A stretch of 64,000 nucleotides of DNA from positions 61,455,753-61,519,752 of the forward strand of contig CM043959.1 of NCBI GenBank assembly GCA_014529385.2, given 5' to 3'. Both the position numbers and the translations under genes were made by a program. The number at the start of each line of letters is the position of its first letter. Position 1 is the first letter of the stretch. The stretch is from Adiantum capillus-veneris (taxonomy: Eukaryota > Streptophyta > Polypodiopsida > Polypodiales > Pteridaceae). The notes below the pieces were generated by a model that was not told where the DNA came from, searched no databases, and saw only the letters and a program-made list of their open reading frames with translations. This document shows, piece by piece, positions 20,840 through 32,749 of this stretch.

Positions 20840-21620
20840 ATGTGTGACACAAAAGAAAAAATATGGTACAAGGTTATGTTGATGGTGGAGCCCAAATATG
20901 TGTCATAACACACTCATGCATTGTGAAGATGGGTCTTACAGTGACTAGGGTGTCAAGCTTTTGGATCAGATTGGAAAACCATCAAAAAAAGTAAAATGTT
21001 TGGGTGTTGTAAAGAGCTTCAAAGTGGAGGCGTATGATACAAAGGTGGTGGTTGATTTTCATGTGATGCTAGGAGGGCTGGGAGCATGTCCTATTATATT
21101 GGGCAGACCATGGTTAAGTGCAGTGGGAGATGTTCAAGATTGGAGACGTGGTACAATTAGCCTCTATGAAAAGATAGGTGCCAAGAAGCTATATAATATG
21201 GACACAAGGAAACTATTGGAGGAAATTTATGAAGATGATAATGAGTCTAGTGATGAAGGCTATTCCACAGTGTCTGACGAGGATAGTGATAGTACTACTT
21301 GTAGTGATGAGGATGTTGATATTGCGTTTCTTCTGATGGACACAGAAATCCATGAGTCTCATTTAGTTGCATTTGCAAATGAGATTGAAGATGAAAGTAA
21401 AGGGCCTTATGAAGTGATTGAAGGACTAATGCAAACCAAGGTTGAATTGTCAAAGAAGCACGAATCGATGAGACAAATGATTAGTGGAGACCTCTCAGCT
21501 ATGAAGAAGGAGATATATTTGCACATGAAGGTCTATGCCAAAGTAACTGATGGTTTTCTTGGTGCAAGGTTGGTATATGGAATCTCTACAAGTTTTCTTG
21601 GGAACCGGGTGGAAGCTTGA
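20840..21620 (+). pseudogene. Retroviral-type aspartic protease and acidic tail
   Basis: Near 20876 the sequence reads GYVDGGAQICVITHSCI. This is the protease active-site loop in the D-G-G-A form also seen in the Tat-type element (VDGGAKICIM). After a frame change, 20961-21620 gives VVVDFHVML and CPIILGRPWLSAV, the second conserved part (I-I-L-G-R-P-W-L). It continues with a long acidic serine-rich tail (SSDEGYSTVSDEDSDS) and a predicted helical end. RT, RNase H and integrase are absent; the polypurine tract comes 120 bases after the stop. Confidence 0.7.
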
Positions 21621-21739
21621 TTAAGCTTTTGATGCAGGGAATGCCAAGGGTTTTTTGTGTGAGATCCAAGTGGAATGAGCATCTCTTTTTACTGTTGTTG
21701 ATCATGAATGATCTAGCAGGCTAGGGGATGGGAAAATTC

Positions 21740-22097
21740 TGTTAGAAGTTTCTTGAAAGATGTGATTGCACATATGTACATACACATGCATGGTGCATCG
21801 AACAAAGAATTGCCCATTTTCTAGAGCCAAATGGATACGTGGGGCCCACAAGTGTACAGATAGGATAGTGTGTACATAGTACATCGATTTTCATCGTCAC
21901 CAGTATCAGTGTGTTTTCTTATAATAATGAGGAGTTGGTAGAGCTTAAAAATTTTTGAGGAAGCTATCAGCGGGCAGACGCCATGAGGTAAGTAGGTGCG
22001 TCAAGTCGCATCCAATGGTGTTAGGAAGACGAATGGGATCAAGACTTGTACATGGATAAGTGAGGACACAACAGGAGTGTTCTCTTGTGATCAACTA
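21740..22097 (+). repeat. Third LTR of the composite, truncated
   Basis: Starts TGTTAGAAGTT after the purine-rich GGGGATGGGAAAATTC and follows the first two LTRs for about 360 bases. Similarity ends abruptly near 22097. Confidence 0.75.
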
Positions 22098-23000
22098 TGC
22101 AGCAAGTGTGAGACCACAGGGTAGACCGACATGCGAATAACCTCCCAACCATCCTATATATAGGCCCTTGGTCCTCTTCTATATGTAGACCCCTTTACTG
22201 CATGTGGGTTTGGCACGTTGCCAGGACCGTGCCCGCCTAGTCCTACCCTTGGCATGACATTACTCTCCGCTTGGAGAAGCATTTTCGTCCTCAAAAACAC
22301 AAGTGGTGGTATCTTCATAAGAACACTAATGTTTCCAACCATGGCATCCCTCATGGATCCAACGGTTCATTGGATCGGAACCCGATTTAGTGGGAGGTTC
22401 AATGCAATCAAGAATAACATCTTGAATTTTCTACATTGTTGTCCCTATGCAACCTTCTTGATTAACAGACCCATAACCAACATAGCATGGAACTCCATTT
22501 AGAACTCACTTGAGTATGATAAACGATTTATCACAACTAAAAGGTGTCTAAATGAATACCGAGGTTTCAAACTTGTTGAAGGTACTGGAACGAGCAATAA
22601 GACCTCTGCTCAACTTTCCATGAGAGTAACATGCTGATATAATTATCAACACCAACCAAGTCCTTGACTTGCTATTGTTTCTTATCAGTAACCAGCCTCA
22701 TCCAAACTAATGATGAAGGTTGATAACCTAAGAATAATAGGCAGAGACTAAAACTAGTCGCAACATGCCTTTCATCATGTAAAACAAACTCCCAACCAGA
22801 AAGGTAACCGATCCAATTGTGTCGCTTTTTGCTAACGTATGCACTTAGCATATCCTTTAGCATGCTTAACTAACGTATGCGCTTAGCATATCCTTTAGGA
22901 CTAAATAGAATGCTTGTAAGCTGCCCATCCAACCGTGGGATGAATAGAAGAGAATAAGAGTAAGGTGCTTTCCCCAATCAATTACAGACAGTCTTCTATG
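22098..23000 (-). pseudogene. Minus-strand Ty3 integrase relic
   Basis: The minus strand at 22672-22863 reads MLKDMLSAYVSKKRHNW, then EFVLHDERHVATSF and GYQPSSL. This fits the end of the Ty3 integrase core (W...L...EF.YN...H.aTg.sP....G..P). Upstream (22900-22960) another frame has FIPRLDGQ, matching the FHPQTDGQ region. A 30-odd-base stretch is duplicated at 22835-22905. Nearer the left end (22250-22300) FEDENASPSGE suggests the pol C-terminus. Numerous stops. Confidence 0.5.
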
Positions 23001-25150
23001 ATTGATGATAACCTATGACTCACCAAGTGAGGTTCCAATCGTATACTTGATGTGATACTGACCGAAGTAAACTCATAGAGTTTAGATCATCCAATCACAA
23101 ACACCAATCCTCAACCATTATCATGTATGGCCGAGTGTGAACTCATAGTAAATCTACAAGAGAGATTTCACTGGCACCTACGGACTTTGTCACACCAGTG
23201 TCAGTCCTAGAGACTCATATTCGCCACGTGGAATATGTCTCAAATAAGGATGTCAGAAAAAAGGACATCCTTCAATTACAAGGAGATGTTATTGTGTGTG
23301 GAGGTAACTGCAAACACTCTGCGGCGTCAGTGAGAGGGACCCTCATTATCATTGCTCCACATTGGCTAAACCAAACTCCTTGAGTTCCTAGACCATTTTG
23401 TATCCCATGTGAACACATGTGCCAAACATAACCATACCATGTAGGTCTGTAATTGTTTCAACAAAATTCAAACCAATCATGGTATCTTGATGAACAGGGA
23501 AGAGAGAAAATAACATTATTTTCTCAAAATGCTCTGCTCTTACATGACCTTGTCACTTGGCTAAAGAGCAAGCTAGATGAAAGCCTTCTAGCTCAAACAT
23601 CCTGTTTGTAGAACTTAAGCAAAGTTAATTGGAAAGGAAAATAGATCCAAAAAACATGTACTTACCATGAGGTGGAAATTACCTGATACTTACGTGGATG
23701 TCAAGTAGATTCCTCAACCTGTAAGCTTACCATATCCAAATTTCTTTGATATGCTATTCACTAAAATTAGAGATTAGTGAAGATAAAGAAATGGAACTTG
23801 TAACCATTGGTGTTGCCTTGGCAACCCAACCCTTCGGTATATCTTGCCAAACCAACCCCCTTGCTGAAAGTTTGGAGAGCTCTTTTGACTACCCCTTGGC
23901 AGATAGTTTTCTTGAAAAATAAAGTGTGAAGGTGTCCAAAAAATGACCATCAACACATGATGAGTGATTGTGTAATCACATGTGTGGTCGTACCACCAAA
24001 ACTGTTCTCCTATATGCACGCCTAGTGCTCTAGAGAAAATAGGAGATCCACGCAGTGTGGAACCCCCAGCTCTTATGAACAGCCATGCTGTTTGAAATGC
24101 TTGTTGCATCTATATGCTGTGTTATAGATCAGCCTATGCGAGTGTAAGTACATTAAAACTCAACTCAATCTTCGCACCAAAACACGTAGTGCTTATAAAA
24201 TACCCAAAAACATATGTAATGGCAAGACTCTTGCTTGGCCATTAACATCGAAGGGGAGTCCACTAGGTAGATCTATTCAAGCTGGAGAACAATCAACCAA
24301 TAAATGCCAATAGTTGAGTCTTACCCTGGATTTGACAACGGCTCTTAGCCAATCCGTGTGGCTCATAGCCCGTATGTCAATTAGTGTTCAATCAAAAAAC
24401 CGATGAAGACTAATATGGATGGCATCTTGGCCAATTTCTTGTTGAGAGTTAGAGTATCTTGGCTCAGGTTGAGTCACAAACAGAACATTTATCAAAATCT
24501 TCTTAGAAATGGAATTAAAAAGGCAACAAATATGAGAGGGTAGCATGATGGAGCATTGGTTTGCCTATTTATGTCCACTCAAGGTGCATAGGTGGTAGCA
24601 AAAAGAGTGTCTAATGCATGCGTCCAATGGTGGGACATCCTATTTATGCATACAATGAAATGCATGGGAAACAATATGTTGTGCAAGAAATATTTTGAGG
24701 GGTAATTCAAAAAGATGGTGTAGCTATAAAAGCATATGACATGGCCTTGCAAGCTGGCATCCCTTTAAGAATGGTTTTCGTTGATGAAGATAAGTTATCT
24801 CATCTTACTGTGCACTGTGCATGAGTTTTGGACTCTACGACACTCCACCAATTGTATGTTAATAAACTTCGACTCTTATACTCATCGCATCCAGCATGAG
24901 CGACATGACTTAGATATACTCAACACTTCCATCGTGAACGTAAGCCTAATAACTATGACTCTTACCATAGAGTTTAATATGACTTGAAGCTTTGGGACTA
25001 ATGCTTTGCTCATTTTATGGCTCAACAACCCAACTCTGACTATACCAAAGAGCATTTTTTGCACCTTGGCGACTTGACTTTTCACATTCTTGTGCTTACT
25101 ACAAACAGGTAAAAGTAAGATTGAATCCTCAAAAGAGGATTAGTGAGGGA
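23001..25150. other. No supported gene
   Basis: I looked on both strands. The longest open stretch (23774-24109, minus) has no recognisable motif. Probably old retroelement sequence beyond recognition by eye. Confidence 0.5.
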
Positions 25151-28100
25151 CCAAGTTGGCATTGAAGGCTTCTTTTTCATACATGTTTCATCATCTTTGA
25201 ATCTACATTTGCTTTCGGTGGGTTGTCCTTCTTTGATTGTGAGATATCCATTATCTGTTTGATTCTCCTATTAGGCTTGTTGATAGGAGTCTTTGATGTT
25301 GTTATAGGCCTCTGTTGACTGTTGATATTTGGATTTTGATTAGGAGGATTAGAAGACTTAGGAATCCAAATCTCTTGATGACCTGTGTATCTCCTTTGTT
25401 GACTTTTTTGAGCTCTAGGTCTTGTTGAGCTCCTGCGATCTTCATGCACGTCTGGTGTAGTTGCCATTGGCTTGTGGTTGAATGGTACCCAAATCTTTGT
25501 ATATTATTTGTAGAATCCTTGTCCAAGAGAAAGATTCTTTGAGATCCATCTTTTTTTTGTATCCTCTTGAGAGTTGTGGTAGATTTAAGCATCTTTCATT
25601 GTTGTTCTGTTGTATACCTGCTTCACTCATATCCTAGAATATTGTTAATGTTGATACATTGTGGGCCTTCTTTCTTGGGAGGGACTTGAGGTTACTTCAT
25701 ATGCTCTAACCTGTCGTTTTGGCACCCATATCTATCTGTTACCTATAGTACTTCTGTTCCTTTGAGCTCCATTGTGATGCTATCCATCCCATGTGTTTAT
25801 CCTTCTATGTTGATTTTCTGTCTTTAATCCAAACAGGATCATTGACTTTGACTAAATTGCTCGGAACAAACACTTGCTTGAATTTACTTTGCTTTCTTGA
25901 GTACTTTGGTTGAAATATCTTTGATTTTTTGGGTGTCTTCTTTGTGGTTTTAGTTGGGTCAGCAATTGACTTAAAGTTTTGAAATCATGACTTGCTTGAA
26001 GAAGCTGATCTATGAGGGTTATTTGATGTAGAGGCATACCATGTCACACCTTTTTTATCTAATCGGTGGAGGGTCCGCTTTAGCTTTACCTTTTTCTGCA
26101 AGATTTGTCTTTGATTCTTGTGACTTATGCAACTCTGAATCTAGCATTCATGGTACCTGTAACTACTGCTTGCTACCTCTTGGAAAAGAGAGTAATAGCA
26201 TTTTATCTTCTTTGTAGGCCTTGTGTTGGTAACCACTGATGTCCATAGATGACATCTGCAAGCACTTCCTTTGAAGTCTTCACCAGAAATTTTACCTGCT
26301 ATTCATGTTTTTGGATGCTAAGGATAACAAGCATTTCTTTTTGACATGTATGCAAACCTAGCATTGTTTTGCTATCATGTTTGCACGGAGTAATCTCTAG
26401 AATGCTCTGAATGTTGTGTGCAACCATATTGCAATTTGCTTCTTTATCTAGTAGAGCATTGCATGATAGTTGCTCCTTTTGTACTGCTGAGAACTATAGC
26501 TATTATTGTTGTTGGTTCTATTGAAGATCTCTGTCCATCTTTTTCCATGATCTTATCTTGATCTAATTGTGTCTCTATGGAGAGTGTCTTGGGACTTTGT
26601 TTTCTAATCTGACTTACATTAGCTGATTCAGCTGGCAATGTTTGATTGATCTTTGCACTTCTTATTGCTTCATGATTTTTTGCAACCTCATTCTTATTAA
26701 CTTCTGGCTTTGGTGGCATTCTTTGCTCAATAGCTTCCGTGGTTGTTTTGTTTCCTGTTTGATATGCACTTTCTATTGCTTGACTTGCTTTAGCCTCTTC
26801 TAAAGTTCTGATTGATGGAGATGAATCATCTTCAATAAGATTTGCTTTGATACTAGTGACCATTTTAAATGTGCTTGAGGACCTTGTGCTGTCACGGGTG
26901 ACCTATATTGGTTTTCATTCTTTGTTTTCTATGATGAGTGCATCTTCATTGAGCTCTGTATCTCTTGGACCTTTTGGACCATTGGCATTCCCATTATGAC
27001 GTTATGTGGCATATCCTTTGCTATGATCACATGGAATTGAGTTGTGATGATCTGTGAACCTACTTCAATGGTGGTGGAGATAATTCCCCAACATTCTTCT
27101 TGTTTGTCGCGTGATATGCTCACAAATTCAGGAGCATCTTGCAGCTATTGTTGGACACATTTTTTCCAAGTGCAAAAAGACATGAGGTTCTTGTCTAACT
27201 AAAAATATAGCTTTACTTCTCTTGACAGCTTTTGTTCATTGTCACCAACAATGTTGCACTTGATTATCTCAGGATTTCTTTCTATATTGACTTCTTTTGT
27301 TGTGGCAGCGTCCTTTGGTTGATCGTTATCTGCATTTTTTATGCTTTGACCACCTACTTCTGTTGATGTCGACTCGTATGATTGTGATAGTGCACTTTTT
27401 TGCAATTTATGAGAATTATCTACCTGCATCTCAGTAACCTTTGATCTTAATAGATCCATTGTACTTTCTAGTCGAAATTGTCTCTTTAGAGGAGATTTTG
27501 GTGGTGACCTCAGTGTGGCTTTCTAGATTTTAGCTCCCATTGACTTTGACTTTTTTGTCACCTATTTTGGCAACTTGAGGCTTTGCATCATCTTCAGATA
27601 GTCTTTTAATTCAGTCGGGCCATCCGTAGAGGTTTGTACAAGGTCATGATCTTGCTGATATTCATTACCATGTGCATCTTGATATGCATATGTGAGCTTG
27701 GTCACATGTAACTATTTGAACACTATTGGATTTGCGGCTTTTGACTCTGACTTGTGGAGATCAGTTGAAACTTTTGTCCCTGATAATCTTCCTACAAGCA
27801 TTTGTTTGTAGATGCTGATGGAATCTAGGTCAATTGGAAACTTCCAACAACCATATGATCTTTTAATGGTTTTTTCCTTGAAGGGGTCTGTTGGTTAAGG
27901 CTCTAGTGCTTCTAAATGGTGTAGCATTTCCTAGTACATATGCTGAGCTTGATGGATCTAGAGCTCCCCCCTTCCTAGGGTGATCACTGTAGCTTGCTTC
28001 ATTGTAAGAGTTCAAAATTGTTTGGCTCTGGTTTAGTCTCACCTTTTGGGACTGTGAAGGTACACTTTGGGTAGCACTCTTGATGTTTGTCTTCTGTAAA

Positions 28101-29204
28101 CTTTCTGCATAGTTTCCTATGTATCTCCTTGAAACGTGACAAATTATTCCCCAAGTTAAGCTGTAGATAGCATTATCTTTGCCCTGATATTGTCTATCCC
28201 ATGGGTCTCCTATGATATGAGCTTCTGTGGTTTCACAACCCAAGGCATCATAGATGCTAGACTCTCATCTATATCTACGACTGTTTTGATCAAACTATAT
28301 GCTCGTTGGGTTACAACATCAAAGCTTGATGTCTGATGGAGGAGAGTTTGGCTCTGAGCAGATTTCTAGTTTCACTCGAGTAATATCCTTTAACTCTAGA
28401 GAGGATGGGCTATAATAGATTCTTTCCTCTGAAATTAACCATCCTTTTTTATCTATCACTAGACGCACTTCTATGATCTAGTATGTGGGCCGTTTAAACA
28501 TCGGTTGATTCATTATGGGTACAATTTCCTAGTGTGCATATGAATTATGGGTACCATATAATGCTAACATCATTCTATTTGATGTGTCCCATAGGCTCAT
28601 GAATGATTCCACACTTGTGGCACTTGATGTAGAATCATTTGCAAACTTAACAATCTTTTCAACCTTCGGTGATATCTAGACACCTTGACCAAATTCATGA
28701 AGGAATTTGTTGTTCAAAGACTCAATTTTAAGTTTTTCAGGTGTCTGCCCATCTCTATGTTGATTCTGAACTTGCAGTGTTTTTACCGGTGCTTCTAATG
28801 GTAATGCAAAATCATCCGATTGCATTAAAAGTTACTAGTTAATGCACTTACATCGAGATTTGCATTTCCAATTTTCCCTTTATATTGCTTAGCAGTTGAT
28901 GTGTCCTTGTTGTGGGGATTTCTTGGACAATCTTCAGAAAAATGTCCACCTTTTCGCCCAGAGTCTGAGTAATATGCCATGACTGGTGGTATTTCATTTG
29001 GCTTTGTCCAATGTCAAGCTCTTATTGAGGAGCTTCTGTTTCTATGATTGCCAAGTTGTTGGCATTTTCTTTTAAAACACTGAGCATCAAGTTATAGATT
29101 GCTCCGTCTTGACCTTTGTATTGTCGTTGGCTTGCTTTTCCAATTAGATTTTCTTCGATTGGTTGATCTCTGGGATCTTCCCTTTTTGGTTCTCGACTAT
29201 ATAT
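25151..29204 (-). pseudogene. Minus-strand gag-protease relic (long, multiply broken)
   Basis: Reading from high to low coordinates: near 29022-29204 a frame with RQYKGQDGAIYNL; near 28918-28980 a degenerate zinc knuckle (YYSDSGRKGGHFSEDCP, where the first two Cys are replaced); near 28170-28243 a related motif RQYQGKDNAIYSL; then Ser/Gln-rich linkers. Protease-like segments lie at 26929-27123 (FHVIIAKDMPHNVIMGMP) and 26228-26460 (LLDKEANCNMVAHNI, later ADVIYGHQWL). In the second, the usual D-(S/T)-G-A loop reads D-K-E-A, so it would be inactive. No RT follows down to 25.15 kb. This is probably the gag-pro of the minus-strand element whose primer site is at 34627. It is split from its N-terminal part by the solo LTR. 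Confidence 0.5.
26228..26460 (-). pseudogene. Protease-like domain within the relic
   Basis: LLDKEANCNM at the top (26425-26457) and ADVIYGHQWL at the bottom (26231-26265) are the two diagnostic ends of a retropepsin fold. One TAG lies between. The catalytic loop is altered. Confidence 0.6.
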
Positions 29205-30816
29205 TGATAGCCGTTTTTCGGCTCTCCATAATTGCCATACTAGATTACTCCACCCTACCAAATTCACCCAAACGCTATGGCTATCCCTACCATTTCACTG
29301 TACATAGGCGTGTGTGAGTTAGGGGGCTTTTCCCATATCTTCTTAAAAACCCTCAGCTAGCTAGTCACTGGGCTAGGTGAGCCAAAAAATAAATTAAAAA
29401 AATAAAAAAATAAAAGTATATTATGGCCTCTTTGTGTGTAAATATTTCATTGTATATATGGCCTAAATATCGGGATTTTTTATAATTATTTTGGTATTTT
29501 ATTTAAATATTTCTACTTAGGTGTGTGTTTTATTAAACCTATGTACACCTTCTTTCATCCTCTTACACCATAAGTATATTTTTTGCCAATATGTACATAT
29601 TCTAACCTCATTTTTTTCCTTTATACAAATCACTCCCACATTTTCACCCTCACCCTCGTGAAAACAAAAAATTGATTTCTACTCATTAGTTACGTTTATT
29701 ATATTATTTACTTGCATACCTTTTCCTCTTTCACCCAAAATAATTCAAGGAGGGACCATATCATATGATTCCAATATCTTTCCATATCCATAACTCCTCC
29801 ATATTTTTATTATTATTTTTACTCATTATTCTAACACCATGTGCTCATTGAGCTAAAGTCCATGAATAGTCCATACACTAGTCCCACCATGTATATATTT
29901 CTTATTTCACCAATAATCCTCCTCCATGCATGGGTCAAGGGCAACTTGAATGCTTTGTATTATAATATGACAAAGGAAGGGCTCACTCTTGGATGCATTG
30001 TACAAATTCAACAAAGGAGGGGGCCACTAAAAGACTTTTGCAGGCATAAAAAACAGGCTTTTTGGTGAGAATTTTGGCACCTATCTCCACTCCGAATTTG
30101 GAGCGGTGGTCAAAAGAGAAAATGTATCCCACGCTCTGAATAATCACCTCAAATTTTTTCATGATTTTTGGAGCTACCAGCGGTGAGCTATGATTTTTTG
30201 AGTGGACCCCAGTCTGCCCACTTTTCTCACAAGTAGCCCTTAGTCTTCTCTCACCCTTCCACACACCTACTCACTCTTACACATCCCTCCCTCTCCTTCC
30301 CTCACTCAAACCTGCAATTTCCATGGCTTCTCCCACCCTCTTCACCATTACCCTTCTCTCTCATCCCTATAGTTCTTTTATGAACCTCTACATACATACA
30401 CCCTCTCCATGTCTCTCTCTATTGCTTCTATGTTACAATTTCATTTACCTCTCCTAAAATATCTAAAATTCAGCATCTTAACCATGATAACTTCTGCAAA
30501 TTGAGGATTTTTCATCAACAAATCCTCTTTTCATCGTGGTGGTCAACCGTGGCGGCGGCGTAAAGAAGCGAAGAAGAAGAAGAAGACCAGCGGTCATTTT
30601 TTCCACAATCTACACAAGGGTGAGTTCAAGCTTCTTCAAAGCTTCACCATCTCAATGATTCTCTTTTAATTCACCCCTCTTCCTTCATCAAATCAACTCA
30701 CTCTACCCATTGTAAATGTAACATTAACTTTCTAGTGATTACTAACGACTAACATACTAACACAAAATAGCATTGACCTAACCATAAAAGACACCTCACC
30801 TCAAGACATGTATAGT

Positions 30817-30905
<89 letters not shown>

Positions 30906-31930
30906 CTTCCTTAAAACTTACTTTCACCTTATCTACCATCAATAATGCTCTCTTTTGAGCCCACACCCATGACTCAAGCAGACAAAGAAGGCCCGCAATG
31001 TTTTGATATTCAAAAAAATCATAATCCTGATTTGTTAGCTTGTAAATTAGGATTTCCAATAATCTTAATATGGGGTCTCCAACCTATAAATAGGCTCCTC
31101 TCCTTCTTGTAAAACAACCTCCAACATCTCACATAGCACCCCAACACTCTATGCATGAGGAGAGACTTAGGTGTAGCAACCACTTGTGAGCTTCACTCTT
31201 GGTGTGAGAGAAGCTTTCAAGCTACACATTGCAAGTGAGAGAGCGTGAGTTCCACAAATCTCAAAACCACTATTGTATATGCTCTTTCATCATCAATAAA
31301 TTGAGGTTTGGTGCATCAAAGGCGTGATTCGACGTTCAAATCTTCGGCCTTCCATTTGTGCAATACGGTTTGGTGAATTCAAGGTGACTTGTGTATTTGA
31401 GTTTTTATCGGTTGATCTTGATTTTAGAAAGTGTTTTAGTGTGTTTTCCATTGCCAGTTTTGTGTCCATTGTAAGAGGGTATTGTGGTGAGAGGTCTCCC
31501 ACACCCTAAGACAGTGTGTGTGTGTTTTGGCAATGTTTAGCAATCACTAAGCATTGAGTGAGTTTTATACAAGTTCTACGATAGCATCATAACGAACCAT
31601 CTCCATTTGCAAGTCACAAATAAGGTATTACGCAAGATCCTTTTCTCTCTCTCTTCCCTTTTCTCTAGCTCTCTCTGGTCCAGTTTGTGTGCGTCTTGGT
31701 GTGAGGTTGTTTGTGTGTGTTGTGTGGTGCATCTTCTTCGTTGTGCCAAAATATCTCTTGCGTCCTAGTTCGCATACCATAACTAGGTGGTGCCCCTATC
31801 TTGTTTGGGTTTGGCTGTGGGTTTGTTGTTGTGTTGTGCTTGTGGTTGCCCCAGCCCCAATTGAGCAGCACGGGAGCCTTGAGGGGTGTTTAGAGGTCGC
31901 CTCTCTTGTTGCCCGCCCCGGACCGCCTCA
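29205..31930 (+). mobile_element. Solo LTR of the Tat-type family
   Basis: Collinear over its whole length with the LTRs at 43126-45813 and 52705-55411, though visibly diverged. Starts TGATAGCCG and ends CGCCTCA, flanked by ATAT on both sides (29201-29204 and 31931-31934), a 4-bp target duplication as for the full element. No internal region is attached, so LTR-LTR recombination removed it. It sits inside the minus-strand gag relic. A (CT)n tract at 30819-30903 is at a different place from the main CT tract of the other two LTRs (45495-45551 and 55092-55149). Confidence 0.9.
31085..31092 (+). promoter_or_regulatory. TATA box in the solo LTR
   Basis: TATAAATA followed by GGCTCC. It is equivalent to TATAAAAGGAGG at 44814 and 54410 in the paired LTRs. 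Confidence 0.6.
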
Positions 31931-31934
31931 ATAT

Positions 31935-32411
31935 GTGACCACTATAATCCATGTACAATGATCCTGATTGCATATGCACCAAGTGTATGTTTTGCTGGCT
32001 TGTGCAGATTTCTGGATAAACACTTGGGTGAATTTTTTGAACTTCTACCTACACCTCGTCTTTGAGCTTGCAATACCTAGCTCCACTGAAGTCTATGAAC
32101 ATGTGGGAGTTCTCTGATTTTGGCTTTACTATGATCAATAGGATCTTGGCTCCTGTGCTGCTTTTGCTGCTCATTAAGTATTCGAAATCTCCATATAAGA
32201 CTTTATCTCCATTGTAGCCATATAGCTGTAAAATCTGCTCTGTTGCACTTGTACCTGTGTTGTCACTGCTACTAGATTTCTCTGTTGTACTTGAACTCTC
32301 AACTTGAGATGAGTCCATGTCGACTGGTTCTGTAAAACTATCCCCTAGGAGATTTTGATATTGATTAGCAAAAAATTTCCTGCTCGGGTTTGATAAGACT
32401 GCTTTTGTCAA
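31935..32411 (-). pseudogene. N-terminal gag-like ORF of the minus-strand tRNA-Asp-type element
   Basis: From an ATG at 32411 the minus strand encodes about 120 residues: PSRKFFANQYQNLLGD, a Ser/Thr-rich linker, ILQLYGYNGDKVLYGDFEYL, then MFIDFSGARYCKLKDEV and a TAG. The last block resembles FVDRYGREYKCILPEE in the plus-strand element (about 5990). Both elements share a tRNA-Asp-type primer and a palindrome-bearing leader, so I read this as the start of the same kind of gag. The continuation lies on the far side of the solo LTR, below 29204. Confidence 0.5.
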
Positions 32412-32749
32412 AGAACTTTTGTAGTTGACTGCTCTTCAGACTCACAAGAGTTGATTAACTCTAGCTTGGAAGTTTCAAAATTGGTTGCAGCCTTTGAAAT
32501 GATTAAAATCTAGGCCTTGAATAACCTAACCGGTGGATTAGATTGTTATCCATTTTCCACTTGACTTGAATTCAACTTCTATCAAGCTCCCAATTCTTTG
32601 TCTGCAATCTGGTTCTTCAATTTGAGCTAAGTGAGTCAGCAAATGAGAATGCCAAATTCTATACTTACAAGGAGCTAAAGGACTAATCTACAACCTGAAA
32701 CTGAGTTATCATGTATTAATTTGGATCGGATTGAACCCAAACTTGACCA

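Larger units (their letters stand above)
16056..22097 (+). mobile_element. Three-LTR composite of one Ty3 family
   Basis: Three copies of the same LTR lie in the same direction: 16056-17196, about 17298-18450, and a truncated one at 21740-22097. Only about 100 bases separate the first two. The internal region between the second and third has a primer site, a pre-gag ORF, gag and a protease, but no RT or integrase. This layout is expected from unequal recombination between copies, or from insertion of one copy beside another. Confidence 0.75.

Noticed and set aside
23774-24109. 111-codon minus-strand frame
   Set aside because: No recognisable motif and no neighbouring support.
30796-31059. 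Minus-strand frame with Arg-Glu run
   Set aside because: Created by the CT tract in the solo LTR.
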